From an uncultured Eggerthella sp. (GTDB taxonomy: Bacteria > Actinomycetota > Coriobacteriia > Coriobacteriales > Eggerthellaceae), in the NCBI GenBank assembly GCA_900542265.1, contig UQML01000001.1, positions 42,348 through 106,347 of the forward strand: a stretch of 64,000 nucleotides of DNA, in the 5' to 3' direction. Position numbers and translations under genes: made by a program. Below the pieces are notes generated by a model. That model was given only the letters and a program-made list of their open reading frames with translations, ran no database searches and had not been told where the DNA came from. This document shows, in pieces, positions 50,313-58,485 of the stretch (position 1 is its first letter; the number at the start of each line of letters is the position of its first letter).

Positions 50313-52778
50313 ATGGCTAACAACGAGCATTCATATACGTCGAACCTAGATCGTGATAATAATTATCCCGAGCTAACACCAAAGCGACCTACACCCCTAC
50401 GTAAGCTTATTCTTGAACCGGAAACATTGATTGCTGCTCTTATTGTGCTTGCGCTTGTGGTGTTTGCGTCTTTTATTTATTACCAATCAACCCAAGATGA
50501 ACTTTTTTCAGAACGCAGTGCGCATTTAACCGAGATCACCATCAAAGTAGCTGACCAGATTGACACCGTTATGGATGTAGGTCTTGAAAGCGCAGCGATC
50601 GGTAGTGCGTATCTTGAGGAAGCGACCCTGCCAAATCTTGATGCTCTTTTTGGTCGTTTGAGTTCTTTGCAAAAATCAGCTGAGCAGGAAGGCTCTCTAT
50701 TCTTGGTATTAGATACGCAAGGAAACTATTACGCTTCAAATGGGCGCAGCGGTGCCTGGACTCTTGATGGAGGCGTGCTTGACACAAAGCGTGATACGTG
50801 TCTGATAACCTCTCTTCCTTATGATCCTATCAATACCTACATGCTTATGATGCATCATATGGATGGTCCTTGCGTTGTTGGCCAGACAGGAATAGAAATT
50901 GCAGCTATTGCGATTGCGAGCAATATGAAAACGATCCAAGACATGATGGGCGTTGATGGTTTTGGAACACAGTGCATGACCTACATTGTCTCTCCTGAAA
51001 ATAAACGCATTTATCAACATACGTTTGGACAACGTTTTATTCCTGACACTAACATTATGACTACGTTGGCAAATTATCGGTTTGTTAAAGGTGGTAATGC
51101 TCAAACCTTGCAAGAGGCAATTGCTGAGCAAAAAACTGACTGCATGGAATTTATTAATGGCGATGGGACAAATTACTACGTAGCAATTACGGGAGTGGGA
51201 AAGGATTCCCTTTTGCTTTTTGTTCCTACTGACGTACTGAGTGAGAACGAGGGTAGTTACCTTCTGAGCACTATGGGCTACTTTACGGTTGTTGCGGTAT
51301 TGCTCGTAGCTTGCATGGGGTATGTAGTGTCGATTGTTATTCGTTCGCGGGCTGATGAAAAGATTATTCAACAGCAAAGCGAGGCAAACAAAAAGCTTGC
51401 ATTAGCACGTGATAAGGCAGAGCAGGCAAGCAAGGCAAAGACAGAGTTTTTGTCTAACATGAGTCATGATATTCGAACCCCTATGAATGCGATTATTGGC
51501 TTTACTGCTCTTGCCCGTGATCATATCGATGAGAAAGAACAGATTTCTGATTACTTGGGCAAGATTGAATCTTCATCTAATCATTTGCTTAGTCTTATTA
51601 ATGACATTTTAGATATGTCTAAAATTGAGCATGGAAAAATCCAACTTCGCTATTACGATTGCAATCTTATGGTTGTTCTTGATGAGCTGCTCGTTATGGT
51701 TAGCGATCAGGCGGAGAAAAAGGGTCTTACGCTTGAGCCCCAAATTCGCTTGCAACATGCACTTGTTGAGATTGATCCTTTGCGCCTCAATCAAATCCTA
51801 CTCAATATTGTAGGTAATGCGGTTAAATACACGGAGCCAGGCGGAAGCATTTATTTTACGGCTGAAGAACTTTCGCTTGACGTCGATATGATTCCTGACG
51901 TATCTCTTGCTGGAGAAGATCAGATTCTTCCTTCATCAAACAAAGAAGGTGCAGCTTATCGCTTTATTGTACGCGATACAGGTATTGGCATGAAGGAGGA
52001 ATACCTCCCAGAAATTTTTGATGCATTTAGTCGCGAAAGGAACACGACGATCTCGCGTATTCAAGGAACCGGATTGGGTCTTGCGATTACTAAGCGTTTG
52101 GTAGAAATGATGCAGGGGACTATTAGCGTATCAAGCGTGCTTGGAGAAGGTACAACGTTTACGGTGACTATCCCTATGAAATTTATGACACCTGCTGAAG
52201 GACTTATTTCGCCAGAAACAGGAGAGCTTATTGAAAGTCTTTCTTCTGCCGATTGCGCTGATCAGAAAGAAAATAATGTATCGACTCTTGCTGAGCAAAT
52301 AAGCAAACGATCCAGTGAATCATTAGGTGAGATATCCGAGATCAAACGAAAGATTTTAACAAATGAGCGAGTGACACCCGGTGTTACTATTCCGCTTTTA
52401 CTTGCTGAGGATAATGATCTAAATGCAATGATTGTCACAGGACTTTTGGAAGATAAGGGCTTTTCGATTACCTGGGTTAAAGATGGTAAAGCGGCCGTTG
52501 ATGCTATGAAGGCAGCTGATCCATCGACATACGCTCTGATTCTTATGGATGCACAAATGCCGGTAATGGGCGGACATGATGCAGCGCGCATGATCCGCAA
52601 GCTTGATGATGAGGCTTGTGCCAATATTCCGATTGTTGCACTTACTGCTGATGCGTTTGAAGAAGATAAACAGAAAGCATTTGAGGCAGGCATGAACGCT
52701 CATGTCGCGAAGCCACTTAATGCTCGCGAATTGTTTACTGCGATCGTTATGCTTTTGCCCGATGAGGTATTGTCATAA
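50313..52778 (+). CDS. hybrid sensor histidine kinase/response regulator with extracellular sensor
   Basis: An 821-residue membrane kinase. Helix 1 is at about 36-56, followed by a roughly 270-residue extracellular sensor region and helix 2 at about 330-352. A short coiled linker leads to HisKA with the phospho-His in LSNMSHDIRTPMNAI (about 386). The ATPase domain has NIVGNAVKYTEPGG, VRDTGIGM and GTGLGLAITKRLVEMM. The C-terminal receiver (about 692-815) has LLAEDNDLNA, phospho-Asp in LILMDAQMPVMGG (about 745) and the Lys in AHVAKPLN. No DNA-binding output is attached, so the phosphate must go to a separate protein, or the receiver regulates the kinase. The nearby solute-binding lipoprotein might present a ligand to the sensor. 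Confidence 0.88.
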   Translation: MANNEHSYTSNLDRDNNYPELTPKRPTPLRKLILEPETLIAALIVLALVVFASFIYYQSTQDELFSERSAHLTEITIKVADQIDTVMDVGLESAAIGSAYLEEATLPNLDALFGRLSSLQKSAEQEGSLFLVLDTQGNYYASNGRSGAWTLDGGVLDTKRDTCLITSLPYDPINTYMLMMHHMDGPCVVGQTGIEIAAIAIASNMKTIQDMMGVDGFGTQCMTYIVSPENKRIYQHTFGQRFIPDTNIMTTLANYRFVKGGNAQTLQEAIAEQKTDCMEFINGDGTNYYVAITGVGKDSLLLFVPTDVLSENEGSYLLSTMGYFTVVAVLLVACMGYVVSIVIRSRADEKIIQQQSEANKKLALARDKAEQASKAKTEFLSNMSHDIRTPMNAIIGFTALARDHIDEKEQISDYLGKIESSSNHLLSLINDILDMSKIEHGKIQLRYYDCNLMVVLDELLVMVSDQAEKKGLTLEPQIRLQHALVEIDPLRLNQILLNIVGNAVKYTEPGGSIYFTAEELSLDVDMIPDVSLAGEDQILPSSNKEGAAYRFIVRDTGIGMKEEYLPEIFDAFSRERNTTISRIQGTGLGLAITKRLVEMMQGTISVSSVLGEGTTFTVTIPMKFMTPAEGLISPETGELIESLSSADCADQKENNVSTLAEQISKRSSESLGEISEIKRKILTNERVTPGVTIPLLLAEDNDLNAMIVTGLLEDKGFSITWVKDGKAAVDAMKAADPSTYALILMDAQMPVMGGHDAARMIRKLDDEACANIPIVALTADAFEEDKQKAFEAGMNAHVAKPLNARELFTAIVMLLPDEVLS

Positions 52779-52808
52779 AGCATATTTTTCTTATAAATCT
52801 TGGCTTTT

Positions 52809-53396
52809 TTAATCTTCGACAATAATGGCCGAATAAATATCGGTATCAAGGTGAGAAGCAATGATTCCTCGAGGATTTAAAAAAGCAAGTTCCATTAAAA
52901 AGCCCATACCTACTAACGTTGCGCCGCTGCGAGCAACGAGTTCAGCTTGTGCAAGGGCGGTTCCACCAGTGGCGAGAAGATCATCAACAATAAGAACGCG
53001 ATCGTGAGAGCAAAAGGCGTCTTGGTGAATTTGGATGGTCGCCTGTCCGTATTCAAGGTTGTAGCTTTGGTCGTAGGTTGCTCGAGGGAGTTTTCCTGGC
53101 TTTCGTGCCGGCACAAACCCGGCACCAAGGACATAGGCGACAGGCGCACCAATGATAAACCCGCGTGCTTCAGCGCCAAGTACTTTCGTAATGCCTTTGT
53201 CGAAAAATTGCTTTGCGATGGTGTCAATAGCAGCTTGAAAAGCTTTGGCGTCAGCGATAAGGGGCGTGACGTCTTTAAAGGTGACACTTTCAACAGGATA
53301 GTCGGGAATGTCGATGATAAGGCCGAGATGCTCAAGGAGATTATCTTTTAAATCACACCTTGAATAGTTTTTTGGAAAAGTCGTCTGCGTATTCAT
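52809..53396 (-). CDS. apt: adenine phosphoribosyltransferase
   Basis: Apt salvages adenine with PRPP to AMP. The 195-residue protein begins its domain with LGLIIDIPDYPVESVTFKDVTPL, followed by VLGAEARGFIIGAPVAY and FVPARKPGKLP. The PRPP-binding motif is VLIVDDLLATGGT (about residues 138-150). AAAGGAT lies before the ATG. It is a single gene. Its upstream region (53397-53544, shared with the divergent ThrE-like gene) has two small inverted repeats, TAAACAA...TTGTTTA at 53431-53459 and ATTGCAT...ATGCAAT near 53485-53506. Confidence 0.94.
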   Translation of the reverse strand: MNTQTTFPKNYSRCDLKDNLLEHLGLIIDIPDYPVESVTFKDVTPLIADAKAFQAAIDTIAKQFFDKGITKVLGAEARGFIIGAPVAYVLGAGFVPARKPGKLPRATYDQSYNLEYGQATIQIHQDAFCSHDRVLIVDDLLATGGTALAQAELVARSGATLVGMGFLMELAFLNPRGIIASHLDTDIYSAIIVED

Positions 53397-53544
53397 GGAT
53401 TTATCCTTTTGTTTGCAGGAGCGGTAAAAGTAAACAATATAGTTAATCTTACTTGTTTATTGCGTTACAGCTCATTGCATTATAGGAGATGCAATATCTT
53501 TGTCATGATACGATTAAACCCATGGAGGAGGCTATTGAGAACAG

Positions 53545-54489
53545 ATGGCGTTTCAGCGAAATGACAGACGGAAACATACTATTGCTACGAGAGTATCGGG
53601 GGCCTTTTCCGGCAATGCTCCCGAACCTTCTTCTTTTGCTGATTTAACTAAGTGTCCAGCTACCCCTTCGCTCACGGGAGAGATTTTTGAAAACACCATT
53701 GGAAATGGAGTTCAGGCGCAGGACAAAAAGAAAAGCATCGCCCTTAAAACGTTTCCCTATCTTTTAGATATTGGGGAAGCTATGCTTGATTCAGGTGCTG
53801 ATGTTCATACGGTTGAAGAAACACTTGACCGTATGGGTCAGGCGTACGGTGCTACAACCATGAATGTTCTTGTTATTACTTCGGTTATTGTGGTAACGAT
53901 GACCTTGCCTGATGGAAGTGAATATACGCTTTCGCGTCGTGTTATGAGTGAGGATGGAACTAATTTTTACCAGCTTGAGGCTTTAACGCGCTTATGTAAT
54001 CGATGCTGTATTGAGCCTTTGCGTCCTAAGGATTTAGAAACTGAGCTTAAGCGCATAAAGAGTGTGCCTATTTCCAATATCTCGCTCTATGGTGGCGGCA
54101 TATTATCTGCGGGTGGTTTTGCTATCTTTTTTGGCGGAAGCATTTTGGATGGTGCGGTAAGTGCCTTTTTTGCGGTACTGATTTGCTTTGCACTTAAGCA
54201 TTTGCGCTCATTCACTCCAAACACTATGATTTTTAATTTTGGAGTATCGTTTGCTATTGGCTTGCTTATCGTGCTGAGCGCCCATATTATTCCCACGCTC
54301 AATACTGATATGGTTATGATTGGCGACATTATGCTGCTTATTCCTGGTGTTGCTATGACTAATGCAACGCGCGATATGCTTTCGGGGGATACCATTTCTG
54401 GTGTCATGCGTTTTGTAGAGTCACTGCTTTGGGCAACGTCTCTTGCGTTTGGCTTTATGGTTGCTTTGTGGCTCGGGAGCGTGATGTAG
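53545..54489 (+). CDS. ThrE/YjjP-like exporter subunit (DUF1212 part)
   Basis: The 314-residue protein has a polar N-terminal extension of about 70 residues. A soluble domain follows (about 72-175, with ALKTFPYLLDIGEAMLDSGADVHTVEETLDRM, the hallmark of the ThrE N-terminal family). Then come five predicted membrane helices (about 185-310; GDIMLLIPGVAMTNATRDML is conserved). In Corynebacterium ThrE is one protein exporting threonine and serine. In E. coli the two halves are separate as YjjP and YjjB, linked to succinate export. Here the halves are also separate, and the partner starts one base after this stop. The exported compound cannot be decided from sequence. Confidence 0.87.
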   Translation: MAFQRNDRRKHTIATRVSGAFSGNAPEPSSFADLTKCPATPSLTGEIFENTIGNGVQAQDKKKSIALKTFPYLLDIGEAMLDSGADVHTVEETLDRMGQAYGATTMNVLVITSVIVVTMTLPDGSEYTLSRRVMSEDGTNFYQLEALTRLCNRCCIEPLRPKDLETELKRIKSVPISNISLYGGGILSAGGFAIFFGGSILDGAVSAFFAVLICFALKHLRSFTPNTMIFNFGVSFAIGLLIVLSAHIIPTLNTDMVMIGDIMLLIPGVAMTNATRDMLSGDTISGVMRFVESLLWATSLAFGFMVALWLGSVM

Positions 54490-54490
54490 G

Positions 54491-54958
54491 ATGCCTGTTG
54501 AAGATATATTTCAAATAGTGATCACGTTTATTGCGTCGATGGGGTTTGCGCTCTTTTTTAATGTATATCGATCCCATATTCTGGCTGCATCATTAGGCGG
54601 TGTGATGACATGGGTTATCTATAAGCTTGGCGTCTTAATCGTAGGAGGGGCGTTTGTCCCCTGTCTCATTGCATCTATTTTTGCAGCCTCGTATGCTGAA
54701 CTTTTGGCATGGCGCACCAAAGCACCGACTCCTGTGTTCTTTCTTATCTCTGTTATTCCCATGATACCGGGACGTGTTCTTTTTTTTACGATGAGTGAGG
54801 CGGTGTCACTGCAGTGGGAATCATGTGCTCAATATGCAGTAACCACGCTTGAATTTGCAGCAGCTATTGCAGCGGGCATATGTATTGTGACTGCCGTGGT
54901 GCAAACGTACAAAATTGTACGTTTGCGCATCAAGAAACGCCACGAGGTCTCCTCTTAA
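54491..54958 (+). CDS. ThrE/YjjB-like exporter subunit (ThrE_2 part)
   Basis: A 155-residue membrane protein with about five helices. The conserved run includes FALFFNVYRSHILAASLGG, SIFAASYAELLAWRTKAPTPVF and the VIPMIPGRVLFFTM motif, all typical of the C-terminal half of ThrE/YjjB. It follows the YjjP-like gene with a one-base gap, so the two most likely form one transporter. Its stop codon overlaps the stop of the convergent hybrid kinase gene by four bases. Confidence 0.87.
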   Translation: MPVEDIFQIVITFIASMGFALFFNVYRSHILAASLGGVMTWVIYKLGVLIVGGAFVPCLIASIFAASYAELLAWRTKAPTPVFFLISVIPMIPGRVLFFTMSEAVSLQWESCAQYAVTTLEFAAAIAAGICIVTAVVQTYKIVRLRIKKRHEVSS

Positions 54959-57342
54959 GAACGTAGTGTAGAGCGATGATTTAAGTCTTTGTTCTGGCGA
55001 AGGGGAGTTTCTGGCAAATAATGGTCAAGAAGCTGAGTGAGTTTATCTAAATTCAGCGGCTTAGTAGTATGTGCGGTAAAGCCAGCACGCTTGGCGCGTC
55101 GACGACCCTCTTCAAATGCATCAGCGGTAACGGCAATAATGGGAATTTCTGAAGAGTCGCTGCGATCAAGGTCTCTTATGGCGCGCGCGGCCTCATCGCC
55201 ATCCATATGAGGCATACGCATATCCATAATAATGATATCGTAGGTGTAGGGAGTAGACTGAGCGACGGTGCGTACTGCCTCATCGCCATCAGAGGCCTCA
55301 TCAAACGTAAAGCCTTGATTGCGGAGGTACTCATTGAGTATTTCACGCGAAAGGGTATCGTCATCAACGACGAGCGCATGGTATCCGTTGAATGACCGCT
55401 TTTTTGAATATGCGTGCACGTTGTGTTCGTGGGCTTTAATGAGGCGGTCTTCGTTGGTGAGTTCAAGGGGGAGTGAGACGGTAAAATGTGATCCTTTTCC
55501 AAGTTCACTCTCGACTTCAATTGTGCCACCCATTAAATGAACGAGCGACTTAGTAATGGTCATGCCTAAGCCTGTTCCTTCAATGCGTTGAGGATAAGCT
55601 TGTTCATCACGCTCAAAAGGTTCAAATATTTTGTCGAGGAAATCAGGATTCATGCCGCATCCGGTGTCAATAACTTCGCATACAAAAGAGGTGTACCCTT
55701 TAGGAGCAAAAGATCGCTCACGCATAATAACCTGAACGGTTCCTCCTGCACTCGTGAATTTGAGCGCGTTGCCAATAATATTAACGAGAATTTGTTCAAT
55801 GCGTAGTTTGTCGGCATGCACATTAGTATGGACAAGGCGCTCGGTATCTACCGTAAACGTAATGGTCTTTTTACGTGATTGCTCCTCAAACAACAGTACA
55901 ATGCTTTGTTTGAGTTCTTCAAGCGAGAAAGGCTCTTCATTAAGCGTGATTTTCCCTGACTCAATGCGGCTCACATCAAGGATGTCGTTGACGAGGTTAA
56001 GGAGATGGTTGGATGAAAAAATGATTTTATGAAGGCAGTCTTTAACGCGATCTATGTCATTGATATTATCAAGCGCAATATTGGCAAACCCGGTAATAGA
56101 ATTCATGGGTGTGCGAAAATCGTGGCTCATATTAGTAAGAAACGTAGATTTGGCTTCGCTTGCATGCTCGGCAACTTCAAGGGCGGTTTGCAGAATAGCT
56201 TTCTGCCGCATTTGTTCAAGAATCTCGTTAGTGGTATTGCGCACCGCAATTAAGACATTGGTGTTGTCATGGGGGATGCGCAAAATACGCATCTCTCTAA
56301 AATCTTCTCCTTCTTGAACCATGCGACGAAACGTGATGGAGTAGTCACCAGCGCCATCTTTAATACGCTGATTTAATACATCACGAGACGATTCGTGGAG
56401 AAAGCGCGTGCGATCAGCGGGCTCAACGAAAGTGGCACAGTATGATTCAATAAAGGTTGAATAGCGGGTGCCGTCTATGCCCATGTGGGGATTTTCGTTG
56501 TCGACTTTTGTTGAGTCAACACGATACGGAATAATATGATCAGCGTCCAGATCAACCAAATAGAGGGCAAAGTTTTCGCGAGAAAGCGACTCAATAATAT
56601 CGAGTCGTCGCTTGTTTTCTTCTTCTGCCTGTTTAGTTCTCGTAACGTTTTCTAAGAGGCCAAACGTAAAGCGTTGTGTTTGGCCAATGTGAGCCAAACT
56701 AACGCGAAACCATCGTCCATCACGCGCTTTGCGTTCGTAGAGAATGCTTTTCTTTCCACTAGAATACTGCAGGGTGTTACTTTGTTCAGAGTCATTATAA
56801 TTTTCGATCTCAAGAACCTGATCGCCAAAAAATAATTTATTAAAGTCTTGCAAGGAGAGATAGCGCTCATCAAGGCGGCACAGATCACGTGCGGATGAGG
56901 TAAGAAGCATGATGTCGGTTATCGAATCGTAAAAAATAAGCCCCGCTTCAATATTTTCAAAAGAGAGGTGTGATTGAGACACCCAGGACGTGACATCCTG
57001 AATAGAAAAGGCGCAATAGGGAGGTTGAAGCGGAAATACCATAGCATGGAAGAATTGCTCAAGTGCAACAGAAACAGAATCGAATTCGCTTGCGATACCC
57101 TGAAAAGCCGCTTGGTAAAAATGGTCGCGCCAGGTAAAGTCACTATTGGGCCAGATTTCATAAAATCCCTTACCGATGAGGTTTTCGGTAGGGGTGGTCC
57201 AATAGGCTTCCATGGGCTTATTGATATAGCGGTAAATACAATCAACAGGCTGATTATTCTCATCTACCGTAACTTCTGCAATGCCAAACGGCAACGTAGA
57301 ATGATCAAAAATGAATTTACAATCATCGAGCAAAGTCTCCAT
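54955..57342 (-). CDS. soluble PAS-containing hybrid histidine kinase
   Basis: A 795-residue protein without obvious membrane helices, so probably cytoplasmic. The N-terminal half looks like two or three PAS-type sensor domains (about residues 1-380; for example FGIAEVTVDENNQPVDCIYRYIN and ERKARDGRWFRVSLAHIGQ). The HisKA motif FLTNMSHDFRTPMNSI holds the phospho-His near 405. The ATPase domain has NIIGNALKFTSAGG and GTGLGMTITKSLVHLMGG. The C-terminal receiver shows VVDDDTLSREIL, the phospho-Asp in IIIMDMRMPHMDGDEAARAI (about 707) and Lys in AHTTKPLN. The ATG at 57342 follows AGGAAGG; the frame opens 14 codons earlier. It diverges from uppP. Signal and partner are unknown. Confidence 0.85.
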   Translation of the reverse strand: METLLDDCKFIFDHSTLPFGIAEVTVDENNQPVDCIYRYINKPMEAYWTTPTENLIGKGFYEIWPNSDFTWRDHFYQAAFQGIASEFDSVSVALEQFFHAMVFPLQPPYCAFSIQDVTSWVSQSHLSFENIEAGLIFYDSITDIMLLTSSARDLCRLDERYLSLQDFNKLFFGDQVLEIENYNDSEQSNTLQYSSGKKSILYERKARDGRWFRVSLAHIGQTQRFTFGLLENVTRTKQAEEENKRRLDIIESLSRENFALYLVDLDADHIIPYRVDSTKVDNENPHMGIDGTRYSTFIESYCATFVEPADRTRFLHESSRDVLNQRIKDGAGDYSITFRRMVQEGEDFREMRILRIPHDNTNVLIAVRNTTNEILEQMRQKAILQTALEVAEHASEAKSTFLTNMSHDFRTPMNSITGFANIALDNINDIDRVKDCLHKIIFSSNHLLNLVNDILDVSRIESGKITLNEEPFSLEELKQSIVLLFEEQSRKKTITFTVDTERLVHTNVHADKLRIEQILVNIIGNALKFTSAGGTVQVIMRERSFAPKGYTSFVCEVIDTGCGMNPDFLDKIFEPFERDEQAYPQRIEGTGLGMTITKSLVHLMGGTIEVESELGKGSHFTVSLPLELTNEDRLIKAHEHNVHAYSKKRSFNGYHALVVDDDTLSREILNEYLRNQGFTFDEASDGDEAVRTVAQSTPYTYDIIIMDMRMPHMDGDEAARAIRDLDRSDSSEIPIIAVTADAFEEGRRRAKRAGFTAHTTKPLNLDKLTQLLDHYLPETPLRQNKDLNHRSTLRS

Positions 57343-57471
57343 GAAGACTTCCTTCCTCGATCCCGGGCTAATTGAAAATTTCAATTCCTACTATATCAGT
57401 TTGGATTGCAAAAGTTCAGTTTTTTTCTGCACCATCTATATAGCTATAGTTCACTAAAACCTGACTTTTTA

Positions 57472-57499
57472 CTGACGCGGGGGCAAGTTGTCGTATAGT
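57472..57499 (+). promoter_or_regulatory. candidate uppP promoter
   Basis: CTGACG (57472-57477), a 16-base spacer and TATAGT (57494-57499) resemble sigma-70 -35 and -10 boxes and lie about 45 bases before the uppP ATG. Confidence 0.4.
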
Positions 57500-57542
57500 T
57501 AGAGCCGTTTGTGATAACAACAAGAGAAAAGGATGAATCTGA

Positions 57543-58478
57543 ATGCTGCTTGAAGCATTAAAGGCATTAGTAATTGGTGTAGTTGAAGGCATTACGGAAT
57601 GGCTTCCGATCTCTTCAACGGGTCATATGATTTTGGTTGATGAATTTATCAAGCTTGATGTTTCTGACCAATTTTTGGCATTGTTTTTAGTGGTTATTCA
57701 GATTGGGGCAATTCTTGCTGTTATCCTGCTCTATTTTCACAAGCTCAATCCTTTTTCATCAAAAAAGAGCGCCTCTGAAAAGAAGAGCACCTGGCGCTTA
57801 TGGGGTATGGTTGTTATTGGGTGTATTCCTGCTGCAATCGTAGGCATCCTTCTTGATGATTGGGTGAATGAGCATTTTTATAATGCCTATACGGTTGCAG
57901 CTATGCTGATTGTCTACGGCGTGATCTTTATTGTGCTTGAGAGGCACAATCGCAAAAAAGAGCAGCGTATTGTAGCTGAGATGAAGCCTGTTGGGGGTAA
58001 GCATGTACGCCGTACTCAAGGACAGGAAATCTCGCCACAAGAGATTGAAGATGAGATGTTTTCAATTACTGCGGTTGACGAGATTGATGCTAAGACAGCG
58101 CTCAAAATTGGCTGCTTTCAAGTGCTTGCTATTATTCCAGGCACGAGTCGATCAGGCGCTACCATTATTGGCGGTATGCTTTGTGGGTGTTCTCGTACGG
58201 CTGCTGCAGAGTATACGTTTTTTCTTGCGATTCCTATTATGTTTGGCTGGGGTTTTGTTAAAGCGATCAAGTTTTTAGCTGCGGGTCTTGCAATGACCCA
58301 GACTGAGATCATTGTGCTTGTTGTCGGTATCGTATCAGCTTTTGTCATGAGCGTGATTTCAATCCGTTTTTTGATGGGCTATATCAAGAAGAATGACTTT
58401 TCTGCATTTGGCGTTTATCGCATCATTATTGGTCTTATTGTACTTTGTTACTTTGGGGTAAAAATGTTTGTGGGCTAG
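57543..58478 (+). CDS. uppP: undecaprenyl-diphosphatase (BacA/UppP family)
   Basis: UppP removes a phosphate from undecaprenyl diphosphate, recycling the lipid carrier of cell-wall synthesis; it also gives bacitracin tolerance. The catalytic motifs VVEGITEWLPISSTGHM (about residues 13-29) and IIPGTSRSGATIIGG (about 198-212) are complete. The protein is 311 residues with about eight helices, some 40 longer than usual. The extra length is a hydrophilic loop at about 138-185 (starting ERHNRKKEQRI). Weak AAAGGATG precedes the ATG. It stands close to the FUSC-like gene and the Bce-like system, both also envelope-related. Confidence 0.93.
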   Translation: MLLEALKALVIGVVEGITEWLPISSTGHMILVDEFIKLDVSDQFLALFLVVIQIGAILAVILLYFHKLNPFSSKKSASEKKSTWRLWGMVVIGCIPAAIVGILLDDWVNEHFYNAYTVAAMLIVYGVIFIVLERHNRKKEQRIVAEMKPVGGKHVRRTQGQEISPQEIEDEMFSITAVDEIDAKTALKIGCFQVLAIIPGTSRSGATIIGGMLCGCSRTAAAEYTFFLAIPIMFGWGFVKAIKFLAAGLAMTQTEIIVLVVGIVSAFVMSVISIRFLMGYIKKNDFSAFGVYRIIIGLIVLCYFGVKMFVG

Positions 58479-58485
58479 AGGGGCG

